Shown: positions 8,684 through 17,758 of the stretch, one piece after another
Layout of the letters: every line of letters starts with the position of its first letter
Numbering within the stretch: the first letter of the stretch is position 1
From: an uncultured Fretibacterium sp.
GTDB lineage: Bacteria > Synergistota > Synergistia > Synergistales > Aminobacteriaceae
DNA length: 64,000 nucleotides
NCBI GenBank assembly: GCA_937915835.1
Contig: CALGHA010000035.1
Location: 8,889-72,888, forward strand
Direction of reading: 5' to 3'
Position numbers and translations under genes: made by a program
Notes under the pieces: model-generated
Seen by the model: the letters and a program-made list of their open reading frames with translations, nothing else
Told to the model about the DNA's origin: nothing
Database searches by the model: none

Positions 8684-9309
8684 TATTTACTCGCCTCAAG
8701 TTCCCTTAACGAATTATTAAGAGCTGTCATGATTTCATTTCTTCCCTCTTTGCTCTTGTAGACTTCCTCAGAAAATTTCAATGGCTTACCAAACGTAATT
8801 TTCACTTTCGTCGGCTTAATAAACGCTGAACCTGGAGGCATCGCCTTAAACGATCCGTGAATGAAAACGGGCAAAATTGGTGCGCGAGTGTGTGAGGCTA
8901 TCACTGCAACTCCGGCTTCAAGAGGCTGTAATTTTCCGTCTAAAGTTCTTCCGCCCTCAGGAAAAATTAACACGTCATTGCCGTCCTGATAAAGTTTCAT
9001 GAAACCGCGTAAAGCTCCGGCGGCTGAAGCATTATCATTCCTGGAAACTGGAACCGCTCCCAAAGCCCTAATGCTCGTCCCTAAGAACCAGTTCACGAAT
9101 AATTCTTCTTTTGCGAAATAACGCAGTCTTCGAGGGAAAAATGCTCCGACTATAACAGGGTCCATGTTGCTGGCGTGATTGCAGGCGACTATGTATTTCT
9201 CGTTCGGGTCTAATTTCTCAAGCCATTTTGATGTGCATCGGTTGTAAATAATTAAGATAATCTTGAAGAAGTTTTTGACGATTGCATAAAAAATTTTGTT
9301 CTGTCTCAT
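8683..9309 (-). CDS. plsC: 1-acyl-sn-glycerol-3-phosphate acyltransferase (PlsC family)
   Basis: Makes phosphatidic acid from lysophosphatidic acid at the inner membrane. 208 residues with an N-terminal hydrophobic stretch and the two acyltransferase signatures: NHASNMDP (the H-x4-D catalytic motif, about residue 44) and FPEGGR (usually FPEGTR, about residue 113), the latter with Gly in place of Thr. It overlaps the cmk stop by 4 bases (ATGA). The placement between cmk and yicC makes a housekeeping phospholipid role more likely than a lipid A acyltransferase. Confidence 0.9.
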   Translation of the reverse strand: MRQNKIFYAIVKNFFKIILIIYNRCTSKWLEKLDPNEKYIVACNHASNMDPVIVGAFFPRRLRYFAKEELFVNWFLGTSIRALGAVPVSRNDNASAAGALRGFMKLYQDGNDVLIFPEGGRTLDGKLQPLEAGVAVIASHTRAPILPVFIHGSFKAMPPGSAFIKPTKVKITFGKPLKFSEEVYKSKEGRNEIMTALNNSLRELEASK

Positions 9310-9965
9310 TTCGTTAATGCCTCATTCACTTTGTCAACTACAAAATTTACGGCTTCCAGTTCGCTCATTTCAGAAGTGTCAAGGTAAATTGCTCCGTCCG
9401 GAACGCTCAAAGGTGCAGTATCACGGCTTGAATCATTCTTGTCACGCTGAATTATCGCCGCTAAAATCTCGTCATAATCCGCAGATTTTCCCTTTTTGAT
9501 ACGCTCATCATATCTTCGTTTCGCTCGAGCTTCGGGGCTTGCTGTAAGAAAGAATTTCACCTTTGCATTCGGAAATACGACGCTCCCAACGTCCCGGCCT
9601 TCCGCGATGATTGAACCGTATTTTTCCTGCTCCTGCTGAAGTCCCAATAAGGCTTTGCGGACAATCGGCAATGCTGAATAAATCGAGGCTAACTCGTCAA
9701 CTTCAGGCGTTCTGATCTCACCTGTAACGTCAAAGTCATTCACGAGAACTTCATTATCTCTAAGCTCAATCTTGATCTCACTCAGGGCTTCACGTAAATA
9801 TTCTTCGTTGTCGGGTTTAATTTCGGATTTAGCGAGGATTAAGGCTATTGCTCTGTAGATTGCTCCGGTGTCGAGATATTTTATTCCGAGTTTCTTTGCG
9901 GCTTCCTTAGCAACCGAACTTTTTCCAGCTCCGGCAGGTCCGTCAATTGTGATTACGTATGACAC
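9306..9965 (-). CDS. cmk: Cytidylate kinase
   Basis: Phosphorylates CMP/dCMP. 219 residues with P-loop GPAGAGKSS at 9-17, the conserved DTGAIYRAIAL segment, and EGRDVGSVVFP with the downstream LTASPEARAKRR lid region. All expected family blocks are present. Two bases separate it from the HDOD gene upstream, and it overlaps plsC downstream. The cmk-plsC pairing also occurs in Firmicutes and Synergistota. Confidence 0.96.
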   Translation of the reverse strand: MSYVITIDGPAGAGKSSVAKEAAKKLGIKYLDTGAIYRAIALILAKSEIKPDNEEYLREALSEIKIELRDNEVLVNDFDVTGEIRTPEVDELASIYSALPIVRKALLGLQQEQEKYGSIIAEGRDVGSVVFPNAKVKFFLTASPEARAKRRYDERIKKGKSADYDEILAAIIQRDKNDSSRDTAPLSVPDGAIYLDTSEMSELEAVNFVVDKVNEALTK

Positions 9966-9967
9966 TT

Positions 9968-10858
9968 TTACAGTCCTGCCATGTCGCCCATATCGTTTGA
10001 AACGTTGCCGACAAAATCAACCATCTCTGAGAATAATCCGTCAAAATTCGTAATTCCAAGCCTCTCAATAGGTTCCGGGAACATATAAGCCTGTAAGCCG
10101 TCAGCTCCTAAACCAATTCCGAGCATTAAGCATATTGTGTTCGCAAGAGTTACAACGTCAAGCAAAGGCTGATACTTCAATTTGTCTTCTGGTAATTCAT
10201 TCGGCTTATGATGATATGCAACAGCAATTCTGTAACCTTCCGGCATTTCCCAGCGTTCAACGAGAATTTCGCCAATCATAGCGTGATCAAATCCCAGAAC
10301 TTGACTTTCAGCTTCAGTGAACGGAATATGTTTTTCCTCGACCATCTTAACGATTATTCCGTAGCCAAATCTCACGTAATCATTCAGAATAACTTTGCCG
10401 ATGTCATGAAGCAATCCTCCGACATAAGCGTCTTCCGTTCCGACTTTTCCCGTCAATTTCGCCAGATGCCTCGAAGTGTAAGCGACCATCAGAGAATGTC
10501 TCCAGAGTTCGCCCCTGTCCAACGCATAGCCGGCTAGTCCCTTGTCCATCGCTGAATAAACGGTTGCGGCGAGAATGATATTGCTGACACTCTTATAGCC
10601 TAATAATGCAATTGCTTCGGAAATGTTCGAGATATTGCGGCTCATTCCATAAGCTGCCGAATTGGCCAGTTTCAATATTCTCAATACAAGTCCTTCATCA
10701 CGTGAAAGACTTTTAGCCACGTCAGCGGCGTTACTTTCGGGATCGTTGAGCTTCTTCATTGTCTCGATGACGAACTGCGGGAATGATTTTATGTCTTTAA
10801 GTTTGCTGATTATTCGCGTCTTGATTAATTCTCTGGATTTCTCGTCTATCTCACTCAC
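9968..10858 (-). CDS. HDOD-domain signalling protein
   Basis: 296 residues. The N-terminal two thirds are an HDOD domain: the block SFPQFVIETMKKLNDPES, then RILKLANSAAYG and the region VGGLLHDIGKVILNDY, in which an HD pair (His-Asp) is kept. HDOD proteins are non-catalytic relatives of HD phosphohydrolases and usually act in regulation linked to second messengers, motility or stress. The C-terminus is an Asp/Gly-rich tail without a known effector domain. It lies between rluB and cmk in the housekeeping operon, 25 bases after the rluB stop. The target is unknown. Confidence 0.85.
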   Translation of the reverse strand: MSEIDEKSRELIKTRIISKLKDIKSFPQFVIETMKKLNDPESNAADVAKSLSRDEGLVLRILKLANSAAYGMSRNISNISEAIALLGYKSVSNIILAATVYSAMDKGLAGYALDRGELWRHSLMVAYTSRHLAKLTGKVGTEDAYVGGLLHDIGKVILNDYVRFGYGIIVKMVEEKHIPFTEAESQVLGFDHAMIGEILVERWEMPEGYRIAVAYHHKPNELPEDKLKYQPLLDVVTLANTICLMLGIGLGADGLQAYMFPEPIERLGITNFDGLFSEMVDFVGNVSNDMGDMAGL

Positions 10859-10883
10859 GGACTTAGCCCCCTTTTGTGAAAAA

Positions 10884-11600
10884 TTAAACTATACCGCCAT
10901 TAAATATTTTAGTGTACAGCTCTGAAAAAGACAAATTGACAAACTCACCGGAATTTAATTTCTCAAGTTTCATTTTGCCGATTTTACGCCGAATTAATTT
11001 CTGTACGTTGAAGCCCGCCTGTTTAGCCATTAATCTAATCTCACGCTTTAAGCCCTCAACGATGACAATTGAGATCCATTGATTGGCCGGGTCCTTCTTC
11101 ATTACATTAATACTTATCGGCGCGGAAATTCTCCCTTCTTGAAGCTCAAAGCCTTTTTTCCAGCGTGCTAATTGCTTCTCATTAATCGGAACGTTCAATA
11201 ATGCCTCGTATTCCTTGCGAATTTCTTTAGACGGATGAAGAATACTCTGCGTAAAATTTCCGTCGTTCGTGAGAATTAATAATCCTTCGCTCTCTCTATC
11301 AAGCCTTCCAACTGGATAAATTCGTTTTTCTTTATCCGGGATTAAGTCAATCACAACTGGATCATATTTATCACTTGCAGCACAAACGTAACCTGTCGGC
11401 TTGTTGATTACATAATAGACGTGTTCAGAAAGCGTTAATTTCTTATGGTCAAGAGTTATTGTGTCTTTATCCGGCTCAACGTCAAAAAAAGGTGCAAGCA
11501 CGATTTTCCCGTTAACCTGCACCCTGCCGCTTAGAATAATAACCTCAGATTTACGCCGTGAAGCAACTCCGCACGACGACAAAAATGCGTTCAACCTCAA
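10884..11600 (-). CDS. rluB: RluB/RsuA-family 23S/16S rRNA pseudouridine synthase
   Basis: 238 residues: an N-terminal S4 RNA-binding domain (MRLNAFLSSCGVASRRKSE) and a pseudouridine synthase domain with the catalytic block GRLDRESEGLLILTNDG, whose Asp after GRL is the nucleophile. TTG start at 11600 overlapping the scpB stop as TTGA. The scpA-scpB-rluB order is widespread in bacteria and supports RluB over RsuA, but the exact target uridine cannot be read from the sequence. Confidence 0.9.
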   Translation of the reverse strand: MRLNAFLSSCGVASRRKSEVIILSGRVQVNGKIVLAPFFDVEPDKDTITLDHKKLTLSEHVYYVINKPTGYVCAASDKYDPVVIDLIPDKEKRIYPVGRLDRESEGLLILTNDGNFTQSILHPSKEIRKEYEALLNVPINEKQLARWKKGFELQEGRISAPISINVMKKDPANQWISIVIVEGLKREIRLMAKQAGFNVQKLIRRKIGKMKLEKLNSGEFVNLSFSELYTKIFNGGIV

Positions 11601-12160
11601 GTTTCATCTTCCTCCCCTGTTTCATTATTTTCAGTATCATCTTCAATCTCAATTTCAATCTCATCAATTGTCGGTAAATTTTCCAGTGAACTAAGCCCGA
11701 AGACATCGAGAAATTTTTTCGTCGTCGCGTAAATAGCAGCTCGATTTTTGCCCCTGTCTGAAATTCTGATTAATCCGAGCCACAAAAGTCTTTTTATTGG
11801 GCTTGAAGAGTCAACGCCTCGTATTGTTTCGACATTTCGACGTGAAATAGGCTGTTTATAGGCGATAACGGTTAAAGTTTCAAGTGCCTGCTTAGTGAGT
11901 GAAATTCGTTTTATCTTGGCAGTGTTTCGAAAATTCCCGACTAAGTCAGCAAGCTCCGGTTTAGTCTCAAGCACCCAGCCTCCTGCTAATTTCCTGAGAA
12001 ATATCCCGTGAGCTTCGTCTTGGAGCAAAAATTTTAAGTCGTAAAGAGCATTCCTAATTTTCCTCTTTGAAACGTTCAACGCCTCTTTAAGCTCATTTTC
12101 CGAGACTGGCGACGAAGCAACGAACAAAAGAGCCTCAATTTTTCCTGTTAATTCTGACAT
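11597..12160 (-). CDS. scpB: Segregation and condensation protein B
   Basis: Kleisin-associated winged-helix subunit of the SMC-ScpAB condensin. Start set at 12160 (MSELTGKIEALLFV, the normal ScpB opening) rather than an upstream in-frame ATG at 12214 deep inside scpA. AGGAAG lies about 12 bases upstream. The C-terminal winged helix shows TLTVIAYKQPISRRNVETIRGVDS, a hallmark of ScpB, and the tail is strongly acidic. It overlaps scpA by 26 bases and rluB by 4. Confidence 0.93.
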   Translation of the reverse strand: MSELTGKIEALLFVASSPVSENELKEALNVSKRKIRNALYDLKFLLQDEAHGIFLRKLAGGWVLETKPELADLVGNFRNTAKIKRISLTKQALETLTVIAYKQPISRRNVETIRGVDSSSPIKRLLWLGLIRISDRGKNRAAIYATTKKFLDVFGLSSLENLPTIDEIEIEIEDDTENNETGEEDET

Positions 12161-12896
12161 CTGCAAATAATTCTTCCTGTGAAAATTCTGCCTTACCCAT
12201 CCTGCAAAGTTCAAGCAAGGCTAAGAGTGTTACGACACAATTACTTCTCGAGCGGCATAACTCGTTGAAGCTGAGTAATGGTTTTTCACGTAATAACTCC
12301 TCAAGCTCAAAAATTCTATCATCAATTTGTTCCTGGTCTGTTTCAGCGAAACCGTCCCAGTCAGCATTTTCCATAGCTTCAGCGAGTTCAATTCTCTCTT
12401 GAAGTTCATGTTCACATTTTTCGTTCAGGGCCTTCCACATTACGGCGAGAGAATAAGCCCCATCGTTATCAATCATAATTTCATCCTCTTGATCTGGGCT
12501 GAATTGAGGGAGATTACGAGTGAAACACTTTGAATGAGCCTCCAAAAGTCCTGTAATCTTCCTTATGGCATCTCTATACGGCTTGTAACGCTTGATTGAC
12601 TTCAAGAACTCCTCTTGTTCGGGCAAATTCTCAGGTTCCAAGTCCTCATTGCCCGGAAGAAGTGAAGTAGTTTTAGCGAGCAAAAGCCCGGCACTCATGT
12701 AAAAAAAATCAGCGAGGGTCTCAGCTGGAGCCTGTTTAGTCTTGATGAGATAATCCCCGTAAATTCTTATTAGCTCCGAAATTTTTACCTCAGAGATGCG
12801 AATTTTTTTTTCCTCAACGAGTGAACATAGCAAGTCAAACGGTCCGGAATAGCCTTTAACGTCAACTTCAAGGTCAGATAAACTCGATAAACTCAT
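12135..12896 (-). CDS. scpA: Segregation and condensation protein A
   Basis: Kleisin subunit of SMC-ScpAB; bridges SMC heads and helps chromosome condensation and segregation. 253 residues with the N-terminal signature VKGYSGPFDLLCSLVEEKKIRI-type block and DFFYMSAGLLLAKTTSLLP, then a long helical middle and a C-terminal winged-helix segment (VVTLLALLELCRMGKAEFSQ). The start shares a base with the trpS stop (TAATG), indicating coupling. Confidence 0.95.
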   Translation of the reverse strand: MSLSSLSDLEVDVKGYSGPFDLLCSLVEEKKIRISEVKISELIRIYGDYLIKTKQAPAETLADFFYMSAGLLLAKTTSLLPGNEDLEPENLPEQEEFLKSIKRYKPYRDAIRKITGLLEAHSKCFTRNLPQFSPDQEDEIMIDNDGAYSLAVMWKALNEKCEHELQERIELAEAMENADWDGFAETDQEQIDDRIFELEELLREKPLLSFNELCRSRSNCVVTLLALLELCRMGKAEFSQEELFADVRINRKN

Positions 12897-13906
12897 TAAC
12901 GTTTGGGATTAATTAACAGGCCCATAGCCGGATAAATCGTGTTCATGGTCTCACGGGCGACTTTTCCGGCACGTTCGGCACCATCAGCTAAAATTTCGTC
13001 GAGCAGGGATTTTTTGCCTTCATATTTTGCGCGTCTTTCACGAACCGGAGCCATCATCGCTTGAATATGAGCGTTCAACTTTTTCTTACAGTCTATACAT
13101 CCAATTCCGGCAGTTTTACATCCTTCGCAGATTTCGGCCTTTTCCTGTTCGTCATGATTAAAGACTTTGTGCAAATCCCAAACCGGACATTTTTCGGGAT
13201 CTCCGGGATCAGTTCGGCGCATTCTTGCGGGGTCAGTCTTCATTGTGCGTAATTTATTCCACATTGAGGCTTCTGGTTCGGAAATTTCGAGAGCGTTGCC
13301 GTAAGATTTGCTCATTTTACGTCCGTCAATTCCCGGAACTTTCGGAGTTGTTGTGAATAACGGTTGAGGCTCGACGAGTAAATTTTCACCGAAGAAATTA
13401 TTGAAGCGCCTGACGAGTTCACGGCTGATTTCAAGATGAGCACTCTGATCTTCTCCGACTGGAACGAGTGAAGCCCGATAAAGTAAAATATCTGCCGCCA
13501 TCAAAACCGGATAACCAAGAAAGCCGTATGTTCCTAAATCTTTGTTCGTGATATTCTCGAGCTGTTCCTTATACGTCGGATTGCGATAAAGCCAGCCCAA
13601 CGGTGTAATCATTCCCAGAGCAAGAGCTAACTCGGCATGTTGAGGAACGTGCGACTGAATGAACAACGGCGATTTTTCCGGATCTAATCCCACTGAAAGC
13701 CAGTCAAGCAAAGCCGTATAGCAATATTCTCCTGTGTTCGCACTCTCAGCATAATTCGAAGTCAAGGCGTGCCAGTCAGCAATTGCATAAAAACATTCAT
13801 ACTTATCATCGTTCTGTAACTTCACGAAATTGCTCAAAGCTCCGGCCATATGTCCCAAATGAAGCGGGCCGGTTGGTCTCATTGCGCTTAAAACTCGTTG
13901 TTTCAT
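12896..13906 (-). CDS. trpS: Tryptophanyl-tRNA synthetase
   Basis: Class Ic aminoacyl-tRNA synthetase, 336 residues. The HIGH-type motif is GPLHLGHMAG (about 13-22) and the KMSKS motif is exact (GRKMSKSYGN, about 198). A Cys-rich insert (CEGCKTAGIGCIDCKKK) lies in the C-terminal part and could bind metal. Twelve bases separate it from the Nif3-like gene. No T-box leader can be seen because the gene is internal to an operon. Confidence 0.97.
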   Translation of the reverse strand: MKQRVLSAMRPTGPLHLGHMAGALSNFVKLQNDDKYECFYAIADWHALTSNYAESANTGEYCYTALLDWLSVGLDPEKSPLFIQSHVPQHAELALALGMITPLGWLYRNPTYKEQLENITNKDLGTYGFLGYPVLMAADILLYRASLVPVGEDQSAHLEISRELVRRFNNFFGENLLVEPQPLFTTTPKVPGIDGRKMSKSYGNALEISEPEASMWNKLRTMKTDPARMRRTDPGDPEKCPVWDLHKVFNHDEQEKAEICEGCKTAGIGCIDCKKKLNAHIQAMMAPVRERRAKYEGKKSLLDEILADGAERAGKVARETMNTIYPAMGLLINPKR

Positions 13907-13918
13907 GTTAATTTACTC

Positions 13919-14692
13919 CTATAATCTTAGTGGTGAGGGAAGTGCTTTCACGTCAATTAATTTCGTCGGAACTCCGCAGAGTGAAACTTTTTCGGCCAAT
14001 TTCGACAGTGAAGCGCGTTCCATTTCACCGTGATCCATCAAGCCGATGATTAAGCCTGCTTTTGTCGCGTCGATTAACTCGTGATATTTCATGTCTGCTG
14101 TGAGATAAATATCTGCTCCGGAATTTTTTGCGTCCCTCCAGAACTCAGAGCCTGATCCTCCGCATAATGCTACTCGTGAGACATTAAATATAACACGTTC
14201 TATTTTTGTGTCGGCGAAAATGTCCAGATATGAAAGTCCCCATGAAGATTTTACATGTTCGGCAAAATTTTTCAGTGTAAATTTCTCTGGAAGCTCACCG
14301 ATTAATCCGAACTCGCCTAATTTTTCAACGTTCGAGAGTTTCAAGAATTCAGCAAGTGTCGCATTAACTCCTTCGTCGGCTTTGTCCCAGTTTGTGTGAG
14401 CAGCTAGGATATTCACGTTTCGTTTCAGAGCCTCGTAAATCGTCCGGCCAATTTCGCTATCAATATCAACTCTCTTAATTGGCCTGAATATCAACGGATG
14501 ATGACACAACAAGACATTACAGCCATTTTCAGCCGCATTAATCACAGCTTCACTGACAGCGTCGAGACAAATTCCGACACACGAGACTTCTGCGTCATAA
14601 CTTCCAGCCATTAAGCCGGGATTGTCCCATTGTTCAGCAAGCTCAAACGGCGCGAATGTGTCAATATGTGATAATAAATCTCTAACTTTCAT
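13919..14692 (-). CDS. Nif3-like dinuclear metal center protein
   Basis: 257 residues of the Nif3/DUF34 family, hexameric proteins with two metals. Visible blocks: EQWDNPGLMAG near residue 20, LLCHHPLIFRPIKR (the metal-binding HH), AAHTNWDKADEGVN, and near the C-terminus YLTADMKYHELIDA with LMDHGEME, which supply the remaining His/Glu ligands. A GTP cyclohydrolase I type 2 activity is often annotated for this family but is not well established. It overlaps the kinase gene by ATGA. Confidence 0.92.
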   Translation of the reverse strand: MKVRDLLSHIDTFAPFELAEQWDNPGLMAGSYDAEVSCVGICLDAVSEAVINAAENGCNVLLCHHPLIFRPIKRVDIDSEIGRTIYEALKRNVNILAAHTNWDKADEGVNATLAEFLKLSNVEKLGEFGLIGELPEKFTLKNFAEHVKSSWGLSYLDIFADTKIERVIFNVSRVALCGGSGSEFWRDAKNSGADIYLTADMKYHELIDATKAGLIIGLMDHGEMERASLSKLAEKVSLCGVPTKLIDVKALPSPLRL

Positions 14693-15324
14693 GCTCGTTC
14701 TGGGAAAAACTTTTTGACCTCATCGATAAAAGCGTCAACCATTGCCGGAGTGTGAATAAAATCCGGGTTCGACAAATCAAGCTCAAGATAATTAAACTCG
14801 CCCTGAAGCTCATTCTTCATGAAGTCCAGAAACGGCATGTAAGCGTCATAAAGTGCCCGCCAATATTCAATGCCCGCGTCAATCTCATCTTGACGGCCTC
14901 GCAATTTTATCCTCCGCATAATCTCGTCAAATTCACAGCGAACGAGGATTAACAACTTCGGGGGTTTCACATAACGTAAAAGTGAATCATAAAGTGTCAA
15001 GTAACATCCGAGCTGGCTGTCTTTAAAATATTTATCCCTGTAATACATCAACGCATAAACTTTGTCGCCGAAAACGCTTCTGTCAAGAATGTATTTATTC
15101 TCCTCGCTGGCACATAAATATTGCGCAAAACGTGTAACTAGAAAGTTTAACTGCATGGGAAAAGCCCATTTCTCTTTTTCGTGATGAAAACGGTTGAGTA
15201 AATCTAAGCTGTCTCGAAACTCTTCGGGCATGACTTTGAAGCCTAAACGTTCGGATAATAAATTAACGATTGTAGATTTTCCGCTCGCTGTCATTCCTTC
15301 AACGATGATTTGAATTTGTCCCAA
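14689..15324 (-). CDS. Deoxynucleoside kinase (dGK/dAK family)
   Basis: Phosphorylates deoxynucleosides for dNTP salvage. 211 residues: P-loop EGMTASGKST (about 9-18), the ILDRSVFGDKVYALMYY segment with the conserved Asp-Arg-Ser, and an Arg-rich LID (RRIKLRGRQDE). The start is TTG, with AAAGGAGC about 9 bases upstream and no alternative ATG nearby. First gene of the 13-gene minus operon. Substrate preference (dA, dG, dC) cannot be told from the sequence. Confidence 0.88.
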   Translation of the reverse strand: MGQIQIIVEGMTASGKSTIVNLLSERLGFKVMPEEFRDSLDLLNRFHHEKEKWAFPMQLNFLVTRFAQYLCASEENKYILDRSVFGDKVYALMYYRDKYFKDSQLGCYLTLYDSLLRYVKPPKLLILVRCEFDEIMRRIKLRGRQDEIDAGIEYWRALYDAYMPFLDFMKNELQGEFNYLELDLSNPDFIHTPAMVDAFIDEVKKFFPERA

Positions 15325-15357
15325 TCTTAATTGCTCCTTTATGAGGGTATGAATGGG

Positions 15358-15363
15358 ATTATA
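15358..15363 (-). promoter_or_regulatory. -10 element of the dNK-ftsH operon
   Basis: Minus-strand TATAAT lies 34 bases before the TTG start, between divergently transcribed genes. No convincing -35, though a TTAGCT sits at the right distance. Confidence 0.4.
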
Positions 15364-15434
15364 GCAGATTGCATAAAAACAGCTAAATTCTTGTGATAAT
15401 ATAAACTTTTAAGAAGGGAGGAAGAATATTCACG

Positions 15435-16937
15435 ATGTCAGAGATAAAACGTTTTGCGAAAGAATATTTATTCCTGAGTAATTATTATGAAGCTCCTGTG
15501 AAATATCGCGGCTTTACTTACGGAAGCAGTGAGGCAGCATATCAAGCTCAGAAATCTGGGGAATGTGAGTTATTCACGGCGTTACGGCCTCATCAATCGA
15601 AGGTTAAAGCGCGAGAATTACCGGTTCGTGAGGATTGGGACGACGTGAAAGTTAATCTTATGGAAGAAATTGTGAGAGCAAAATTCACGCAGAACTCCGA
15701 ACTTGCTGAAAAATTAATCTCAACAGGCCACGCATTATTGCTCGAAGGAAACGGCTGGCACGATACATTCTGGGGAATTGACGACAAGACCGGCGAAGGT
15801 GAAAATAATCTCGGCAAAATCTTAATGAAGATACGCGATGAATTAAGGCCTGAACCGTCAAAAACTTTCTGCGTCCTCTTCGACATTCGCAATGAACACA
15901 TAATCAAGGAGCAAGGCTTGTTGTCATGGGGAATGCATGAATATAACAACTATAATTCCTTCATGGCAACTTACGAGAACGGCGATTACCCGAACTTGAA
16001 ATATTTGCCCGGTGTAAGACTTGAATTTATCCCGAGAGTTTCGGGCGACTGGCTCAAAGATTCGTGTGCTTGGCTCAGAAAAAATGCAAAGAGAATTGAT
16101 GTCCTGTTCATCTATCATCTTTATAAACGTTCACTGAAACATGCTCTCGTCTACAAACTTCATAATCCCAGAGGAAAAATTTATCTCAAAATGGACGGCT
16201 GGTCATCGACTAACGGCAGACATCCTTTGAATTACCCGAAGACATATTTGCTAACGAAACTTTGTAAATGCATAAGCACTGAGTTTGAAGAGAACGTTGC
16301 AATGCTTTCACATGATTGGCGGCGAGAAATTATCAGCGTTGCTAACCCGATAAATCCTGAAGAAGTCCAGAAGCCCCGAAAATTTTCCCAGCGTTCTAAT
16401 ACAATTCTCAACGTTGGTCGTCCAGGTTCTGAGCAGAAAGCTGTAGAAATTTTGCTTGAGGCATTCGCTAAAATTGGCCGTGAAATTCCAGACTGGAGAT
16501 TAAAAATTGCTGGCAGAATTGAGGAGAATGAAACTTTAGCTGAGGACTTTTACGCGAAATATCCGGACTTAATGGAACGTGTAATTTTCACAGGGGAAAT
16601 TCGAGACAGACAGGAATTAATCGAGATGTATAGAGATGCTAAGATTTTTGCGTTTCCGTCAAGATGGGAGAGCTTCGGAATTGCTTTGAGTGAGGCAATG
16701 GCGCAAGGATGTTTTCCTGTGGTGAGTAAGATTTTTACGAGTGAGAAATTGACAGAAGGCTTCAAGTTTGGGCTTGGAAGTGAAGTTGATGATGTTGACG
16801 GGCTGGCTAAGAACTTGCTTTATGCCTGTAATCATGAAGCTCATATTGAACAGTTAGCACTTAAGGGAAGAGAAGCAATTCTGAAACGCTGTGATCTCAA
16901 ACAAGTTTGTAAATTAATCGCTGAAAAGTTAAAATAA
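15435..16937 (+). CDS. NADAR domain fused to a GT4-type glycosyltransferase
   Basis: One uninterrupted 500-residue frame holding two normally unrelated domains. Residues about 1-148 are a NADAR (YbiA/RibX-like) domain: FLSNYYEAPVKYRGFTYGSS, EAAYQAQKS, GNGWHDTFWG and NNLGKILMKIRDEL are the family blocks. Known NADAR members hydrolyse ADP-ribosyl-guanine or riboflavin-pathway N-glycosides. Residues about 155-500 are a GT-B glycosyltransferase whose donor half has ILNVGRPGSEQKA, FTGEIRDRQELIEMY and the E-x7-E motif in SRWESFGIALSEAMAQG. A strong GGAGG ribosome site precedes the ATG. The partner gene (FkbM methyltransferase) starts 37 bases later. The substrate is unknown and a surface-glycan role is inferred. 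Confidence 0.85.
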   Translation: MSEIKRFAKEYLFLSNYYEAPVKYRGFTYGSSEAAYQAQKSGECELFTALRPHQSKVKARELPVREDWDDVKVNLMEEIVRAKFTQNSELAEKLISTGHALLLEGNGWHDTFWGIDDKTGEGENNLGKILMKIRDELRPEPSKTFCVLFDIRNEHIIKEQGLLSWGMHEYNNYNSFMATYENGDYPNLKYLPGVRLEFIPRVSGDWLKDSCAWLRKNAKRIDVLFIYHLYKRSLKHALVYKLHNPRGKIYLKMDGWSSTNGRHPLNYPKTYLLTKLCKCISTEFEENVAMLSHDWRREIISVANPINPEEVQKPRKFSQRSNTILNVGRPGSEQKAVEILLEAFAKIGREIPDWRLKIAGRIEENETLAEDFYAKYPDLMERVIFTGEIRDRQELIEMYRDAKIFAFPSRWESFGIALSEAMAQGCFPVVSKIFTSEKLTEGFKFGLGSEVDDVDGLAKNLLYACNHEAHIEQLALKGREAILKRCDLKQVCKLIAEKLK

Positions 16938-16974
16938 TCGTGCAGAAAATTTTCCGCAGAAAGGACTTGACAAT

Positions 16975-17709
16975 TTGAGAAATGCCCAAGTGAAAAAAAC
17001 TCTTCGTAATAGACTTCGCGAAATAAACTTTTTAAGTCGTGTATGGTTCTTCTTTAAGAAAGTTAATTCATACAAACCTTCTCGGCAAATCAAGAATGTT
17101 AAAGTTATTAAACGAGGTAATTACGGCAACAGCTTCTCATTTGTCCCTGAACTGCTTAACGCTAAACCGATTGTGTATTCCTTTGGTGTCGGCGGAGATG
17201 TTTCGTTTGACCTTGCATTAATCAACGAGTTCAACGCTGAAGTTTATGCTTTTGACCCAACGCCTGAAGTCGTTAACTGGGTGAAAGAAAACGCGGGCTT
17301 TAGTCCGAACTTCCATTTTTACGCTTATGGTCTCTCTGACAAAGACGGGAGCGAAAATTTTTACATGTCCCAAAGTGATGGAGCCGGCTGGGGTACAACA
17401 ATACAGGGGAAAAACGATAAATCAGTAATAAACGTTCCAATGAAAAGGTTAATTACTATCATAAAAGAGTTAAAACATGAATATATTGACATCTTGAAAA
17501 TTGACATTGAGGGCAGTGAATTTCTTGTAGTTCCTGACATTCTCAGTTCAGGCGTTAAATTCGGACAATTATGCGTTGAAGTTCATAATAGATTTTACGA
17601 GGACGGCGATGAACGAATAAAATCGCTGATTTCACAATTGAACAACTCAGGATATTACATAGCTTCAGTTTCGCCGAACTATGAGGAGTTGACTTTCATC
17701 AAGAAATAA
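16975..17709 (+). CDS. FkbM-family SAM-dependent methyltransferase
   Basis: 244 residues. The SAM-binding core is SFGVGGDVSFDLALI (motif I) followed by VYAFDPTPEVVNW, and the FkbM-typical acidic block DILKIDIEGSE lies near residue 180. Members methylate hydroxyls of sugars or polyketides. The TTG start is chosen because AAGGA sits 9 bases upstream and no in-frame ATG is near. It follows the NADAR-glycosyltransferase gene by 37 bases and ends at a strong terminator, so both probably act on the same glycan. The N-terminus is basic and may associate with membrane or partner. Confidence 0.85.
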   Translation: MRNAQVKKTLRNRLREINFLSRVWFFFKKVNSYKPSRQIKNVKVIKRGNYGNSFSFVPELLNAKPIVYSFGVGGDVSFDLALINEFNAEVYAFDPTPEVVNWVKENAGFSPNFHFYAYGLSDKDGSENFYMSQSDGAGWGTTIQGKNDKSVINVPMKRLITIIKELKHEYIDILKIDIEGSEFLVVPDILSSGVKFGQLCVEVHNRFYEDGDERIKSLISQLNNSGYYIASVSPNYEELTFIKK

Positions 17710-17711
17710 AA

Positions 17712-17757
17712 AATTCTCCCGCCCAATAAATTTTCAAGACGGGAGAAAAATTTTTTG
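17712..17757. terminator. Strong bidirectional terminator
   Basis: TTCTCCCG (17714-17721) and CGGGAGAA (17740-17747) pair perfectly over 8 bases, with an A tract before and TTTTTT after. It ends fkbM (+) and the type II secretion operon (-). Confidence 0.9.
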
Positions 17758-17758
17758 C

